Below are positions 25,423 to 38,215 of a DNA stretch of 64,000 nucleotides, one piece after another. Within the stretch, counting starts at the first letter, position 1. Every line of letters starts with the position of its first letter. Source of the stretch: Paraescarpia echinospica (Eukaryota; Annelida; Polychaeta; Sabellida; Siboglinidae); assembly GCA_020002185.1 (NCBI GenBank), contig CM034536.1, forward strand, positions 11,488,622 to 11,552,621, written 5' to 3'. The notes beneath the pieces were generated by a model, which did no database searches, was not told the origin of the DNA, and was given only the letters and a program-made list of their open reading frames with translations. A program made the translations under genes and the position numbers.

Positions 25423-26073
25423 GTACCAGTGACTGACACTGTCCAAATAAAGTACTTTGATGAACAGATGAACACCTACCGATGCCTGGCATCAGCCTAC
25501 AGCGGCTTGTTTTATGGTTGCATGCCCTCTTGTCGGTACAAAACGTCGACCTGAAAACGTAAATTCATAACATATAGTTATAATTATAGCTTGCCCGTAC
25601 ATGGCTCATGCGGTATTTGGTATGGCTGTAACACAACTGTGAGATACACTTCATCAAGTTGCAATAGAGCCGTACCTTACATATTAATTTTTCAATTAAA
25701 ATGAATTAAATTAAATTACGAAACTATTATTAATCGGACTGTGTGGTCAGAGTAAATGTTTTTTAACACTAATACAAATATATCAGAGCAATCACTCGTG
25801 TTCACAATGTTCACACTATGCTTATTTGGCGTTTCTTTTAACTTCATATATTTATTACCAAAATACTAAAGAAACCAAAGCCCAATAGTGTAAGACGTTA
25901 TGACGATGAATCATCACTAAATTTGTCTTAACAACAAGTACGAACATATCGAGAAGAACAATTATAATGACCAATACTATATCGAACAGCGCATCATGAA
26001 AAACTTACTCTGAATGGCTGGACATGAGTGTTATGCAGCCAACGGTGTAGACAGCAACGATAAGTCGCAGCAT
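17973..26073 (-). CDS. PON: Paraoxonase-like protein, nine exons, likely pseudoenzyme
   Basis: Exons (minus strand): 26009-26073, 25480-25550, 24754-24809, 23878-24025, 23531-23654, 22417-22605, 21833-21914, 18650-18787, 17973-18146. All introns have GT/AG borders and phases agree throughout, giving 1047 bp (348 residues plus TAA); human PON1 has 355 residues. Residues 1-20 form a signal peptide. Family matches by eye: PGIDAG..LPNGLAIISSG (43-65), SPHGVS (101-106), STVEKF (128-133), GINKSPNGKYLYLAE (210-224), TGNMLVAGHP (262-271), and LLIG before the C-terminal Cys. PONs are calcium-dependent six-bladed propeller lactonases. Kept: Cys39 and Cys343 (the PON1 42-353 disulfide), His103 (PON1 His115), Asn212 (Asn224). 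Changed: Gly50/Ala51 for Glu53/Asp54, Phe157/Asn158 for Asn168/Asp169, Thr254/Lys255 for Asp269/Asn270, Asp123 for His134. PON1 numbering is from memory. Likely secreted but inactive as a classical PON. Confidence 0.9.
18240..18492 (+). repeat. (CA)n and (CT)n compound microsatellite in PON intron 8
   Basis: CACA/CACG tract with a short (CT)n at about 18376-18390, lying between PON exons 8 and 9. Confidence 0.9.
19080..20560 (-). mobile_element. L2-like LINE in PON intron 7, internally deleted
   Basis: Read right to left: endonuclease remnants (EIWLRHHN, then HHPPRLVERVDGVGI, then SVESICVEISF at ~20450-20270), then directly the end of RT (TEFLIIGTHRQGNKI, ~19970; ALVTSRIDYCNFLF, ~19740; LHWLPLRYRIILKICT, ~19590; SIQLRSSSSDL, ~19490), then a 3' tail with the reverse of CCAAGGATTTAGGCA near 19195. 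The region between endonuclease and motif C is absent. It has the same orientation as the host PON gene. Same family as 3170 and 26390. Confidence 0.8.
20565..21830. other. Remainder of PON intron 7
   Basis: No coding motif or named repeat. Small open frames at 20714-21064 and 21550-21771 have no family signs. Confidence 0.5.
22694..22766 (+). repeat. (TA)n(CA)n microsatellite in PON intron 5
   Basis: Alternating TA tract followed by ACACACAC, upstream of PON exon 6. Confidence 0.9.
25303..25424 (+). repeat. (GT)n microsatellite in PON intron 2
   Basis: About 55 GT units with a few interruptions, some 55 bases from PON exon 2; in the minus sense it is (CA)n just inside the intron. Confidence 0.95.
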
Positions 26074-26135
26074 GGTTGTGTCGGCCGAAGAGCTTGAACC
26101 AGACTGTACAGCGGATGACGGCAGCCAGAGCAAAT
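26074..26135 (-). promoter_or_regulatory. Conserved PON leader next to the start codon
   Basis: In gene orientation this block (GCTGCCGTCATCCGCTG ... CTCTTCGGCCGACACAACC before ATG) matches the sequence before the plus-strand PON start (GGTTGTCGTAATCCGCTG ... CTCCTCGGCTAACACAACC, ~42838-42890) and, in part, the relic at 16520-16572. It probably spans leader and proximal promoter. No TATA box can be assigned with confidence. Confidence 0.5.
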
Positions 26136-26389
26136 TGGAAACAGCCGCGAACTGTTTGTCGGTGTATTATTTGTAACGTCGAGCTGGTACAGTGGGCCAG
26201 TAGTGAAGGAGACTGTTCGTGAGTTATGGATTAGCTGTTACAATTAGCCACGCCTAACCGTGTATGCTGATAAAAACGGTGCAGTCTGTGCTACACCGGT
26301 CAGACACAATGTAGTATTCCATTACATGTGCGCTTAGAAGACTTTTTGCCTTCCATTAATTTATTTGTATTAGGCCTACTACTACCACT

Positions 26390-27010
26390 AACAGTAATGA
26401 TTTGGTAAATTATGTTGCGCCTCTGACACTGCGGTCATGAGAGGCGCATTAAGAAAACAGGGTTAGTCAATCTAAAAATCGATCTGCAATATTAAATTTA
26501 TATTATAAAATATTAAAATATTAAACACACTGATGCATTCACCATGGAGCTAAGTAACGGATACGCTAGGTTATTAAAGTACGTTTTAAATTACATGGTT
26601 TTGTGTAATATCATATTCAACTGATCTAACACTAAGAATCAGCAAGTTTTACTGCCGAATTAAAAGTAAATCAAAATATATTATCGAAGCTGGATATTCT
26701 TTCTCGCAGGAGTAAGCAACTAATATAAATATGTTGTTTGCTGATATAACAGTGAATAGCAAATAATAGCACAGATGTTAAATATGATATTAGATCTAAT
26801 AGGAAGGCAATGCAGAGACGTAAGAAGCGACACAGTGTGAGAAAACCGCTGAAACCGTGTTACAACATTTGTAACAACTTTGCACACTGTATTTTCTTGA
26901 TATCCTTCTAGGCAACATTACAATAACGAGAAATACAATAGTAACGTATCCTAGTAACAAGTGCAGATGCAGTTTCTACAAACACAGGCAGATATCGATC
27001 AATACGGCCT
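26390..27010 (-). mobile_element. L2-like LINE, 3' half, heavily decayed
   Basis: Minus-strand remnants match the 19080 copy: an ALVTSRIDYCN-like segment near 26960-26930, a degraded RT end, TCGAAGCTGGATATTCTTT near 26690 and the GCGCCTC tail near 26420. Its 5' continuation is at 27700-27880, beyond an inserted fragment. Confidence 0.6.
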
Positions 27011-27289
27011 AAATTATTTATTATTATGTGCACTTTCGCGTGGCAGACGTGATGTAGTTCACGTCTGTTTCGCTTGTGCCATTCCGCACGAAATGTACCA
27101 TCACAGTTCCTTTGTAGAAGTGGAATAAATAGATATATAAATAAATTAAAATATTTAAATGAATAGATACATGTATAATTAAAATGTCCATATGATAAAA
27201 CAATATATATCTAAAATAATCGTTAAAAAGTCAGTAGAAATTGCACTAAAATGTAATAAAAATGTAAATATATAATTTAAAAAGGTCAA

Positions 27290-27690
27290 TTCCATAGATT
27301 CATATGATGCTTTCTTATTTTGAAATGGCCAGCCCCAATTGTCGCCACTGTTCACGGTCGAGTGCGCGCAGAGCGTCGACATCGGCACGGCAACGTAGCG
27401 TAAGCCCAATGCGTCGCAGGTCCGCGCTCAGCGCTGTCGGCAGAGTCGTTCGCGGTCGACCCATGTATGTCGTGACACCTGTGTCCACGGCGAAATAGTT
27501 GTCGATCGCTTGCTGAGCGGGTGCATCGGGTGGCATACGGAGCACGTGCCCGAATAGACTCCATCTTGCAGTTATGACAGCTTCGCTGATGGGACGGCAT
27601 CGGCAACGGTGGTACCGTGCCTCGTTGGAAATGCGATGTGGCCAACACATACCGATTATCTGGCGTAGATGACGACGGTGGTACGCATCC
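27290..27690 (-). mobile_element. LINE C-terminal fragment inserted in the L2-like copy
   Basis: Open minus frame with DRISNEARYHRCRCRPISEAV, ARWSLFGHVLRMP, DAPAQQAIDNYF, GRPRTTLP and ADLRRIGL. This is the conserved C-terminal region that follows RT in several LINE families (WxxFGHVLRMP, GRPRTTLP). It is richer in GC than its surroundings, so it arrived separately from the AT-rich L2-like sequence on both sides. Confidence 0.7.
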
Positions 27691-27699
27691 AGATGATCT

Positions 27700-27885
27700 A
27701 GTTAAATTAAGGCCTAAATTAAGAACATGATAATAACGGAAATATAAGTTGTCATCAAAGGTAACTCTTAAACTTCGTCCTGAATGCGCAGGTTTGGTAT
27801 ACTGAGTACGGAAAAAGATATTTTGTTCACGTTGACTCTCAACATTTAACTTTAATCTTCTCACTGTTGCTCTGTACAAAATTTC
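27700..27885 (-). mobile_element. L2-like LINE, 5' continuation of the 26390 copy
   Basis: Contains SGRSLRVTFDDNLYFR, matching the NVTPAPSARYRDGHFNFR region of the copy at 19850. The two halves of this element flank the GC-richer fragment at 27290-27690. Confidence 0.6.
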
Positions 27886-28165
27886 ACTAAGACAATTTGT
27901 GAGCTGATGTAAGTAGCAATTAGTATTAAGAGTATATATTTATAAAGAAATGTAATTAACTGAGTTAAATGTTGTTGTGTGGAGAGTGAAATGTAATGGT
28001 ACAAGAAAAGAACATTGACGAAAACCACATAAGTAAGGATTGATAATTAAAGATAATTTCAATCGTTACTACCTTGTGCCTATCTGTTATATATCAGACA
28101 AAACTAAGAGCTCTACCAGAAACACAGAACCATAAAGACAAGCCATAAAAAATACAATATAATAT

Positions 28166-28213
28166 ATATATGAGCTTAATTTCCAAGGATTTAGGTACAA
28201 TAGAAGTTATCTT

Positions 28214-28264
<51 letters not shown>
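28166..28264 (+). mobile_element. L2-like 3' tail ending in (TTA)n(TA)n
   Basis: TTTCCAAGGATTTAGGTACAATAGAAGTTATC followed by (TTA)n and (TA)n matches the 3' end at 3690-3755. The microsatellite at 28212-28264 appears to have grown from the element's tail. Confidence 0.7.
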
Positions 28265-28265
<1 letters not shown>

Positions 28266-28741
28266 AAGCAAGGTAAGTACAGTATATAAAGAAAAAAATG
28301 ACTAGTTCATTTGACCATGCCTTATAGTTATAAGCAGACACTGGGGATCCTTCATGTAACTGGTACCTGTGCGTGAGACGGCTAACCGACTTTTCGGTAT
28401 ATTCGATATACAAACCATAATGTCAGTTAGAACGTGTGAATTACATCGTGCTGCTATCTGTCTGATAGGCGTGGCGTTGGATTTTGTAACGGAGAACATT
28501 TAGTAAGTAGATTGAAGTTTCAAGTTGCTTCGTTGTTCTGATGTAATGACATAATAATTACAGATTAATGGAAACGCTTGTATCCGTTAGTGTAAACTAG
28601 TATTTCATTGACGCTGTGTGTGGTCAGAGGATTGACTAACTGAGACCATGTAGATAACAAGTGAGTTACAAAGATGAGACAACAAGGATGATTGTTACAA
28701 CCCATATTGTAATAAACGACCCATCGTGTAATAAAAAGACG

Positions 28742-29010
28742 AAGATGATGATGATGAAACACATGAATAGGAGGCTAACGATGAATTATACTATGAAGAG
28801 GAAGATGAAGAAGAAGACTATGATTATGGCAAAGAAGATGATGATGATGATAAAGTTGAACGTGATGAAGAAGATAAAGATAAATATAAAAACGAAAATG
28901 AATATGGTGGTCATGCTGGTGACGTAGAGGATAAAAACGAAGAACAAGATGATGGTGAAGACTAAGATGAAGGTGGTGAAGAAGATGATGATAATGACGA
29001 AACTGATGAA
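28742..29010. repeat. GAT/GAA-rich trinucleotide region
   Basis: Imperfect GATGAT/GAAGAA tract; the Lys/Met- or His/Leu-rich open frames in it are low complexity, not genes. Similar tracts lie at 33500-33850 and, as CAT, at 50440-50850. Confidence 0.8.
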
Positions 29011-29249
29011 AATTGTCATAGCTGTTATTGTTATCAGGCTGATACTTCGGTAATTTGTTGTCATTGTCAGCGTAGTATAATATTACCTCTGCCGAATTAT
29101 GTGTGTGCTGTGGTAGGAGTATTCGACCATATATTTCGAAGCGTTGCATTGAAATTTCAGTCTATAACTACATTATGTTTGTGCATATTGTCCAACGGTG
29201 TTGGAGATCGCTGTAGAATTGATATATGTCATGTTTTATTGCTAACATC

Positions 29250-29395
29250 GGTAATGCTGAAGCAGCTGATAATGTTTACTCGTGGATTGCCAGTAAATGA
29301 GGCAATAATGATTAAGAGGTACATCTTCTTTAATGATTATCGCCTCATTTACTGGCAATCCATGAGTCAACACAATAATCTGCTTCAGCATTACC
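29250..29395. repeat. Long hairpin with ~68-bp arms
   Basis: Left arm 29250-29317 (GGTAATGCTGAAGCAG...) and right arm 29328-29395 (...CTGCTTCAGCATTACC) are reverse complements with few mismatches, separated by about 10 bases. The best-matched core is GGATTGCCAGTAAATGAGGC against GCCTCATTTACTGGCAATCC. No protein frame explains it. It may be a fold-back element or a locus giving a double-stranded RNA. Confidence 0.85.
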
Positions 29396-29499
29396 GTAAT
29401 TCCGTCTTCGTGTTTTACTCGGTGCTCTTGTACATCAAATAATTTGAATGTCATACATCGTAGCATGGTATTGTAGCTCGTGTTGTGCTACTGCTGATC

Positions 29500-32225
29500 G
29501 TAACGTTCTTGTATACAATACAATACCATACAATAACTTTATTGTCTGTTGGGTTACAGAAAATTTCCTTTAGGCTTGTTCATATAAAATCCTACATATG
29601 TATGTATACAAGGTTAAGATAAGTACTAAGAGCGAGGTTATCACGTAATATTCATATCACATGCACAAAAGGATATAATGATAGATCATATGCTCATAGA
29701 TAAGTAAACCTCAATAAATAAGTAAATAAGTAACAGGTAAACAAGTAAACCACAGGAGGAGATTGTCTATCATACAAGTAGTACTGTAAACAATCAGGCT
29801 AATACATGGGGTCAGAGTAAATACATTGTAAAATAGTAAACATTATAAAATGGTAAGCATACTATCACATATTGTAATTATTCAATTAAACATATATATA
29901 TTGCAATATATTATTTTGAAGTCATAGTCATGCCTAAAATTGGTAAATTTACACAACAACAAAATATAAAAAAATAAAAAATAAAAAATAAAAAATTATA
30001 ATAATCAAAAAGAAAAGAAAAAAGAAGAGTAGACATCTGGCGCCGGCATTACAAGTTAAAAACAAAAACAAAACTGTGGAGCCACGACATATACACTGCA
30101 GGACACTAAGGCACAATATAATGACATAAAAAACTAAATGCAAACACAATACTGCTACAGAATACATTCACTTACAGTTGAGGATGGACACTGCTGTTGG
30201 TATAAAGGATTTTTTGAAGAGATTCTTCCGGGCAAGGGGCATCTTATATCGTCGGCCTGACAGAAGCTGCTGGAACTGGCCAAAAAGAGGATGGGTGGGG
30301 TCGCAAACAATAGTATTAACTTTCCTTCTGACAGCGCCACTGTACAAGTCATCCAGCGAGTACTGCCCTGACCCAATAATTTTTCCTGCAACTTTGACAA
30401 TGCGTGACAGCCTACCTTTGTCTTTCATGTTCAGATTACCAAACCATACAACACCATTGAAGGTCAGAACACTCTCTATTAAACTCCTATACACCATTTC
30501 CAAGATTTCTTGGTTCACATCAAAAGATCTCAATTTCCTTAGAAGGTAGAGGCGCTGGTTTGCCTTTTTTTACAATGTGATCAGTGTTATCAGTGAAATA
30601 CAGCTTGTTGTCATAAAAAGTGCCAAGATATTTAAATTTGGACACAACTTCAACAGGTTCATTACTAATCTTGGCAGGGGCAAAAACATCAGAGACTTTC
30701 CTGTTGTCGATCAGAAGTTCTTTCGTTTTGCCAACGTTAAGGTGAAGAAAGCTGTCAGCGCACCATTTCTCCAAAACAGAGATTTGTGAAAAATATTCTG
30801 CCAGGTAATCTTCTTTTTTCAGGAGGCCAACTAAGGCCATGTCATCTGCAAATTTCAGTAGCCAGTTAGAGGAGGTCTGACACCTCATGTGATCTGTGTA
30901 TATTGAAAAAAGTGTCGGCGAGAGGACACAGCCCTGGGGTGCGCCGGAATTTACAATAATCTCATCCGACATACAACCCTAAATACTAACACGCTGTGGA
31001 CGGTCTTTCAAAAAAATCATTCACCCAAAGAACAATATTTGGGCTTACATCAAGATCAATCAAGCGCTTCAAAAGAACGTAAGGTTCGATGGTATTAAAC
31101 GCACTCGAAAAATCTATGAACAACACTCTGATGTAGACTTTGGAGTCTTCAAGATGCTGTGAAATCAGATTAAACAACAAGAGAGAAGCATCTTCAACAC
31201 CCCTACGGGCTTTATAAGCAAACTGGAGAGGATCAAGATGTGCAGACACATCAGACAGCAAACGACTGAGTACAATCTTCTCCATGCATTTAGCTAAGGT
31301 GGAGGTAAGTGCTACTGGACGAAAGTCATTTAACTGGCTGGCGCTAGGTTTCTTTGGTACAGGGATAATCATAGAGGTTTTCCATGCCAGGGGTACAGTA
31401 TGAGAGTCTAGCAGAGCCTGGAATATGGTAGTGAAAATCCTCCCTAGCTGAGCCGCACACGTCTTTAAGACTTTGTTTTTCACTCCATCAGGGCCTGAAG
31501 CTGTGCGTTCAATCTGGAGAAAGTTTTAACTACCTCATCCTCAGAGAGTTCAATGTGTTCCGGTACAACAGTCTGGCACAGACATGTACATTGACCACGA
31601 AAATCATTAACATCAAACCGAGCATAAAAACGGTTACGTTCATTTGCTGCAGTAACGGGATCACCAGTATGGTACGCAGGTTGCTTGATTTGTTGCTTAC
31701 CCATCATAGTTTTGAGTCCATTCCATGCCTCCCTAGCATTACCAGTCCGAAATTTTCCCTCAACTTTGTTCTTGAATTCAAGTTTGGCAATCCTAGCAAG
31801 CCTTCTAAATTCCTTTTCTTTCTCACGATATTCATCCTTCTTTCCCTGCAGAAAGGCAAGTTTCTTTTGATTCAAGTGCACTTTAAGGTCCTTTGTTATC
31901 CAGGGCTTGTTGTTCGGGTACACGCGCACTGTCCTGGTTTTGATGACTGACTCTTCACAGAATTTGACATGAGACGACACATTGTCCGCAAGTTCAGAGG
32001 GGTCAGAGCAGCTGTTCGTAAAAACATCCCACTCTGTTGCTTCAAAACAACCACGTAATTCCTCCATGCTTTCAGCTGTCCAGTGTTGAGAAACACGAGT
32101 TCTAGTTGTTTTTGTCTTCAGCTTTTGTCTGTACTTCGGCAGCAAATGCACAACGTTATGATCAGATGTAGAGTGTGCTAATGATTGTTGATTTTTTTTT
32201 CCTGAGAATGTTAATAGGGGTTGTC
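29500..32225 (-). mobile_element. Jockey/Rex-like LINE, 5'-truncated, RT nearly whole
   Basis: Right to left: end of the endonuclease (TSDHNVVHLLPKYRQKL, ~32170), linker (NKPWITKDLKVHLNQKKLAF), RT blocks PLAWKTSMIIPVPKK, NDFRPVALTS, QFAYKARRGVEDA, FIDFSSAFNTI (motif A), GAPQGCVLSPTLFSIY (motif B), LLKFADDMALVG (catalytic motif C, ~30860), YLGTFYDNKL, then the C-terminus ending at about 30168 and an A-rich (plus sense) untranslated tail to roughly 29500. Only three lesions are evident: frame changes near 31480 and 30530 and a break near 30980. The endonuclease is lost at the 5' truncation at about 32225. The clade assignment rests on motif style. Confidence 0.85.
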
Positions 32226-32229
32226 ATCA

Positions 32230-33480
32230 ATAAGATCCAATTTCTGAGACGTAGAGGAGGTTACGCCATAATTGTTGGCAAAGGTCACTGGTGTGCGATT
32301 TCCCGTGGTACTTTAAAATGGGTACATCGGGATAGTACAAAATGTTGTTAGACATTGAGTCGTTATTACAAATAAAATAACTGATTTTGTAACAAAAAAG
32401 AGTTGTTATTAAGCAATGGGCCGTTTTGTTACACAATTGATAGAAAAAGCCTCACTTATATGGAAATCCCATTTGCAGCAGAACGTATAATTATGCTGAC
32501 ACTATAATGACACTACTTGTTTGTGAGCCCCATTCAGCAGCTATAGCACTTACTTTGATTGCAATGTGTGAAATCCGTGCCACATTAACACAACAGGAAA
32601 CATAAACACTGACGGTGACAACATGTTGTGGAAACTACATTAGCAACAACACTAACACACTCACTCACTCATGCAATGCTTGCTCAAGTGTTTCCTCACT
32701 CAAAGGCATGTTCTCACTAACAAGCACTCATTCACTTATTAAGTCTCTCAATCACTCATTCATTCATTCATTCATTCAAACACTCATTCAATCGATCACT
32801 CAGTCGGCTAGTGGCTTCAATATCGTCTGACTCCTTTATTATGTCGCTAAAAATTATATCCCCTAGAATCATTCATGCAGCGCTCCTAACTAAGTCATAC
32901 ATCGTCCTTTAGAAAGACGATAATAAGTACAAGCTGGCCTGTCAAGGCGTGATCATGTACTTGCTATTTGCCACATGATTGTTCCCGGCTGGTGCAATGG
33001 TAATGTTACGTCCATAACAGCAGCAGCGTTTAACACAAACTATTTTATCAGCTTCTTGTCCCGTATCCTGGCAGTAACATTAATAGTTCCTATGCAGAGT
33101 TATGTGTCAATATGATGCAACCAGCAGAATTGTTCAAATCGTTTGGCACGTTTTGGTTATGTAACACACATATAGCTGTGCGCTTGATATTCTCCACCAT
33201 ATTCACACGACTAGATGTACTGGTGCGATGGAGCGATAAGTCTTCGGCACAATAGCCCGACGAGGCGATGACGATTTAGCCCTCTCTTCCCCACATCAGC
33301 TCCGAATCCCCGCCCAAATTCATCATCAATTATATAAGTGCACGTAGTGGTTGGCTTGCAGCTTAGTTGAACATAATTTCGTAACATTGCAAGTTGCGGT
33401 TATTGAATTGCGCAATTGTCGATTGTAAACATACCAATCAACTTTAACGTATAGGTCAAAAACGCAATATGCTGTGCATT
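32230..33480. other. Intergenic; includes a (CTCA)n tract
   Basis: A CACTCACT/CATTCATT tract lies at about 32640-32800. No coding motif was found elsewhere. Confidence 0.5.
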
Positions 33481-33499
33481 GTGTGTATAGTTTGCAGAG

Positions 33500-33850
33500 G
33501 ATAGTATGTATGATGACGATGATTCAGTAGAAGAGAAGATGAAGCTGTTGAAGACGAATATTCTGAAAGCGCGGTTGATGTTGATAACGAAGTTGAAAAT
33601 AAAGAAGACGATAACATTATGATAAAAGTAAAGATTATGGAGATTGTTATCATGATCATGAAGATTACGAACATCATGTCGACGAGGAAGATGAAATGAT
33701 GATGATAATGATAAAGATTAAGATAATAATGGTGATTGCGATGGCGGTGATGACGACCAGGATGAGGTGATAACGATGGTTATGATGACTAAGATTACGT
33801 CGAAGATGGTGATGATGATATTGATAACAATAAGGATGAGGAGGGCGTTG
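33500..33850. repeat. GAT-rich trinucleotide region
   Basis: Imperfect GATGATGAT tract on the plus strand; open frames through it are low complexity. Confidence 0.8.
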
Positions 33851-33870
33851 AGAACGACGACTTACACGCA

Positions 33871-34930
33871 TAGTCTGCGTTAGTTTCTATTGTAAAATCA
33901 TGCGATGTTGTATATATTTACTCTATGCATGCTATCGCATTGACTACCCCAAGTATGTTTAGTTAAGGAGAAACAACTTTTCAATTAATAATGCATACAA
34001 ATGTTCTAACGCTGTCATTCAAATCCTCGAATAAGTTGACGGATAATTCCGAGGAAACTCGTGCAACGATTTTAATGTTAAAACGTTGTCATCATTGCAT
34101 GGGATCTGAGACGACGCCTTCGAAATAGGTGCACCGGCATATATATAACTGTTTCCTTCTGAAACATTTAAATTCTAAAAAAAATGTCCAACAAAATTGG
34201 TCACTAAATCAAATTTGCGCGGCGCTATGTCATGTTATGTTAGGTATATGTTATACAGAATAACATGACGTTACGATAAAAAACATGCAGCTTCCTTTAT
34301 CCTGCTATCTTGCAAGTAGTAACAATTGTAAGATAGTTAATCATCTAACCACAATTAATTAATCATGTCAAATTAAAAAGGGACAATTTCAAAATAAAAA
34401 CGTAACGAGTCACACCCAACAATTTAAATTAAGGGCCCATTTCAATACAAAAATAACAAAATAACGGTTCGTATAAAAAAACATATATAATCTCAATAGT
34501 TAATAGCGAGTAATATAAAAACAAATAACTGATATCTCAAATGATGTGGACAATATTTAAAATATATAAAATTTAGGAATCATTCTAAAACAATAAAGGA
34601 TAATCTTAATTTATTCAAATTGCAAAATGTGTTTTTGTTATAAAACACTTTAAGACACTTTGACATTAATTTTTTTAATAATAAATTTACCCGTTAATTT
34701 TGTATTTTATATGACTAAACACAATAGTGTTGACATACCCATTTATTTATAATTAACATTTTTTTCGTCCCTTCTAACTTTCCATCTTCTATTATTTTAA
34801 ATAATAAAGGTGATTCTGATGAATATGTATTGTTCGTCTTCATTGTCAAATATATATCCACCAAAAAATCATCGGCGATCCGTTATTCTAAATATAATTT
34901 GTGCTACGTATTCCGGTTAATTAAATTTGC
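33871..34930. other. AT-rich intergenic DNA
   Basis: Very AT-rich with no supported gene or repeat family. Confidence 0.5.
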
Positions 34931-35039
34931 TTAATGTATTATTATTTTTGTGCGATATACAATGGAAACCGAGCTGGGATAGAATGTTTATTACATGAAA
35001 TTGGATGTCGAGAAACATGTGAATTGCAATCACAAATGC

Positions 35040-36510
<1,471 letters not shown>

Positions 36511-36559
36511 TGTTATGGCCGTGTTACGTACATCGCGAAAGAACAAGTTATTCCATTAA

Positions 36560-37110
36560 AAGAACACTCATTATTTGGTGATGACCTTGCTTGACCTTCA
36601 CTCCACACTTACTGCACCACTTGATAGCTTCCCTTGGTATTCTGTTTTTACGGGAAGACAGTAAGCTTTCAAAATATATGGCTGTGAGTAAGTAGCTATC
36701 GCAGATAGGCTATAAGCTACCATTGGTATTATATAGCGTTTGCGGGATGGTGTAATTTAGAAAATGTATCTCTTGACGGTAACACTGTTTGGTCGCCGTT
36801 CCACTAGCTGACCCATCCAAGTCATATCTTATTTTAACGGAACAACTAGTTGTTTCGCGATGTAGGTAACACGGCCATAGCAATGAAGTTATTGTTACAG
36901 AGTTATTGCAACTTACTAACGTTCGGGTATTATAAAAGTTCGGATATTCATCATCTCATGGTGACCTTGTTTGACCGTAGCACCACACGTAATGTACAGT
37001 GTAACAGCTCCATATCGTAACACATTTTTAACGGGAGACAATACGCTTTCCAAAAGTATATGGAATGGCTATGTTGTTATTAATAAGAGTAGATGTACAA
37101 CCATTGTATT
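36560..37110. repeat. Second satellite-like array, ~190-bp units
   Basis: About three units related to the array at 12835: GATGACCTTGCTTGACCTTC (36578) and GGTGACCTTGTTTGACC (36960), with CTTTCAAAATATATGG (36666) and CTTTCCAAAAGTATATGG (37046). The two CTTTC boxes are 380 bases apart, twice the ~190-bp period; the middle unit is degraded. Confidence 0.65.
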
Positions 37111-38215
37111 AATAAAAACACTGGAAGTGGTCAACATGATGAAAAGGAGGAGAATGGAAGTGTAGTGCAGGCAAGAAACCAAGACGAAGGGAGACAGAGC
37201 GAGGACACTGGCAGGAGGATATAATATGCCACACGCAGTAGGAGATGGAAGGAGTAATGGTATAGGCAGGGAGGATCATTGTTGCATGGATGGAGGATAA
37301 AGAAGCAGCTGGGGTGCACTATGTGCACCAATACACCAGAAAACCAAGGGAAAAATATTATGTATTTATTTGATAAAACAGATCTATTTACAATGCCGCC
37401 ATGCGTTGTGTTTCGAAGCGGGAGAATGTACAAGCTTTATTATGCAAGCGGTTGGATGTTAATGCGATGGCGCGATGCGATGGAGCAAAGACTGGACGTG
37501 ATACAAATATTACCACCACCACGTCGCCGTCGATGTATCGCACTGTCGTTTTGGAACGACTCTATGCATATGAATTGACGCTACACGCCATCATGGTGAT
37601 GAAGACGTTATTTGGCGGAGATAGATCGTTGAAATTGGTGGTGTATCAAAGTTCATAAGCAAGTGGAATTACTGATTGATAAGTATTATTCTTGCCTTAA
37701 TATCATTCATAAAGTAGCAGTAAACATATATTGAGTAGCAGTTGTGCTTAAAGTTAGTTAGATAAAGTATTTTAGGACACTTTAGTCTAGTGAGTGATAA
37801 TAGGGTACGTTAGCTTACGGCTACGATAAGTTTGTAAACAAGATTTAACAAACCTCGTTATGTGGTAGAATATATAGGTGATAAAGTAACAACCATAAAC
37901 TACCTACATAAGATAATATCTGTGTAAGTCAGTACCTGCTAGACATTTTGATAAGGTAGCTTTGTTGTTAAAATTAAGCATTTGCGATAATCGGGCGAAC
38001 TAAGTTTATGTAGCTAGTGTCTCTCTTATTCGCTAGGGCGCTGTATAACCTAAATAAATAAGGCAGTCTAGCGTACGCAATCTTACGTAAAGTGTAACAT
38101 TTGTGCACAGAAAACAGTCTTCTTAAAGACTACATAGACAGTGAATAGTGTAAACACAGTTGACAAAACTATTTTAAATAGCTAATTAGATTATTATTAT
38201 TAAATAAATTCTGAT
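37111..38215. other. Likely includes the 5' leader of the CR1 element
   Basis: The last several hundred bases before the ORF at 38216 have no other gene and may be the CR1 5' untranslated region, but copies 2 and 3 are truncated, so the true 5' end cannot be placed. Confidence 0.4.

Noticed and set aside
28661..29149. Lys/Met-rich and His/Tyr-rich frames
   Set aside because: Trinucleotide low-complexity DNA; the same holds for 33.5-33.9 and 50.4-50.8 kb.
33040..33110. CCTGGCAGTAACATTAATAG resembling CCTGGCGGCAGTAACACTAATCG at about 24997, as another PON relic
   Set aside because: The 24997 sequence lies in PON intron 2, not an exon, and the match is only about 35 bases.
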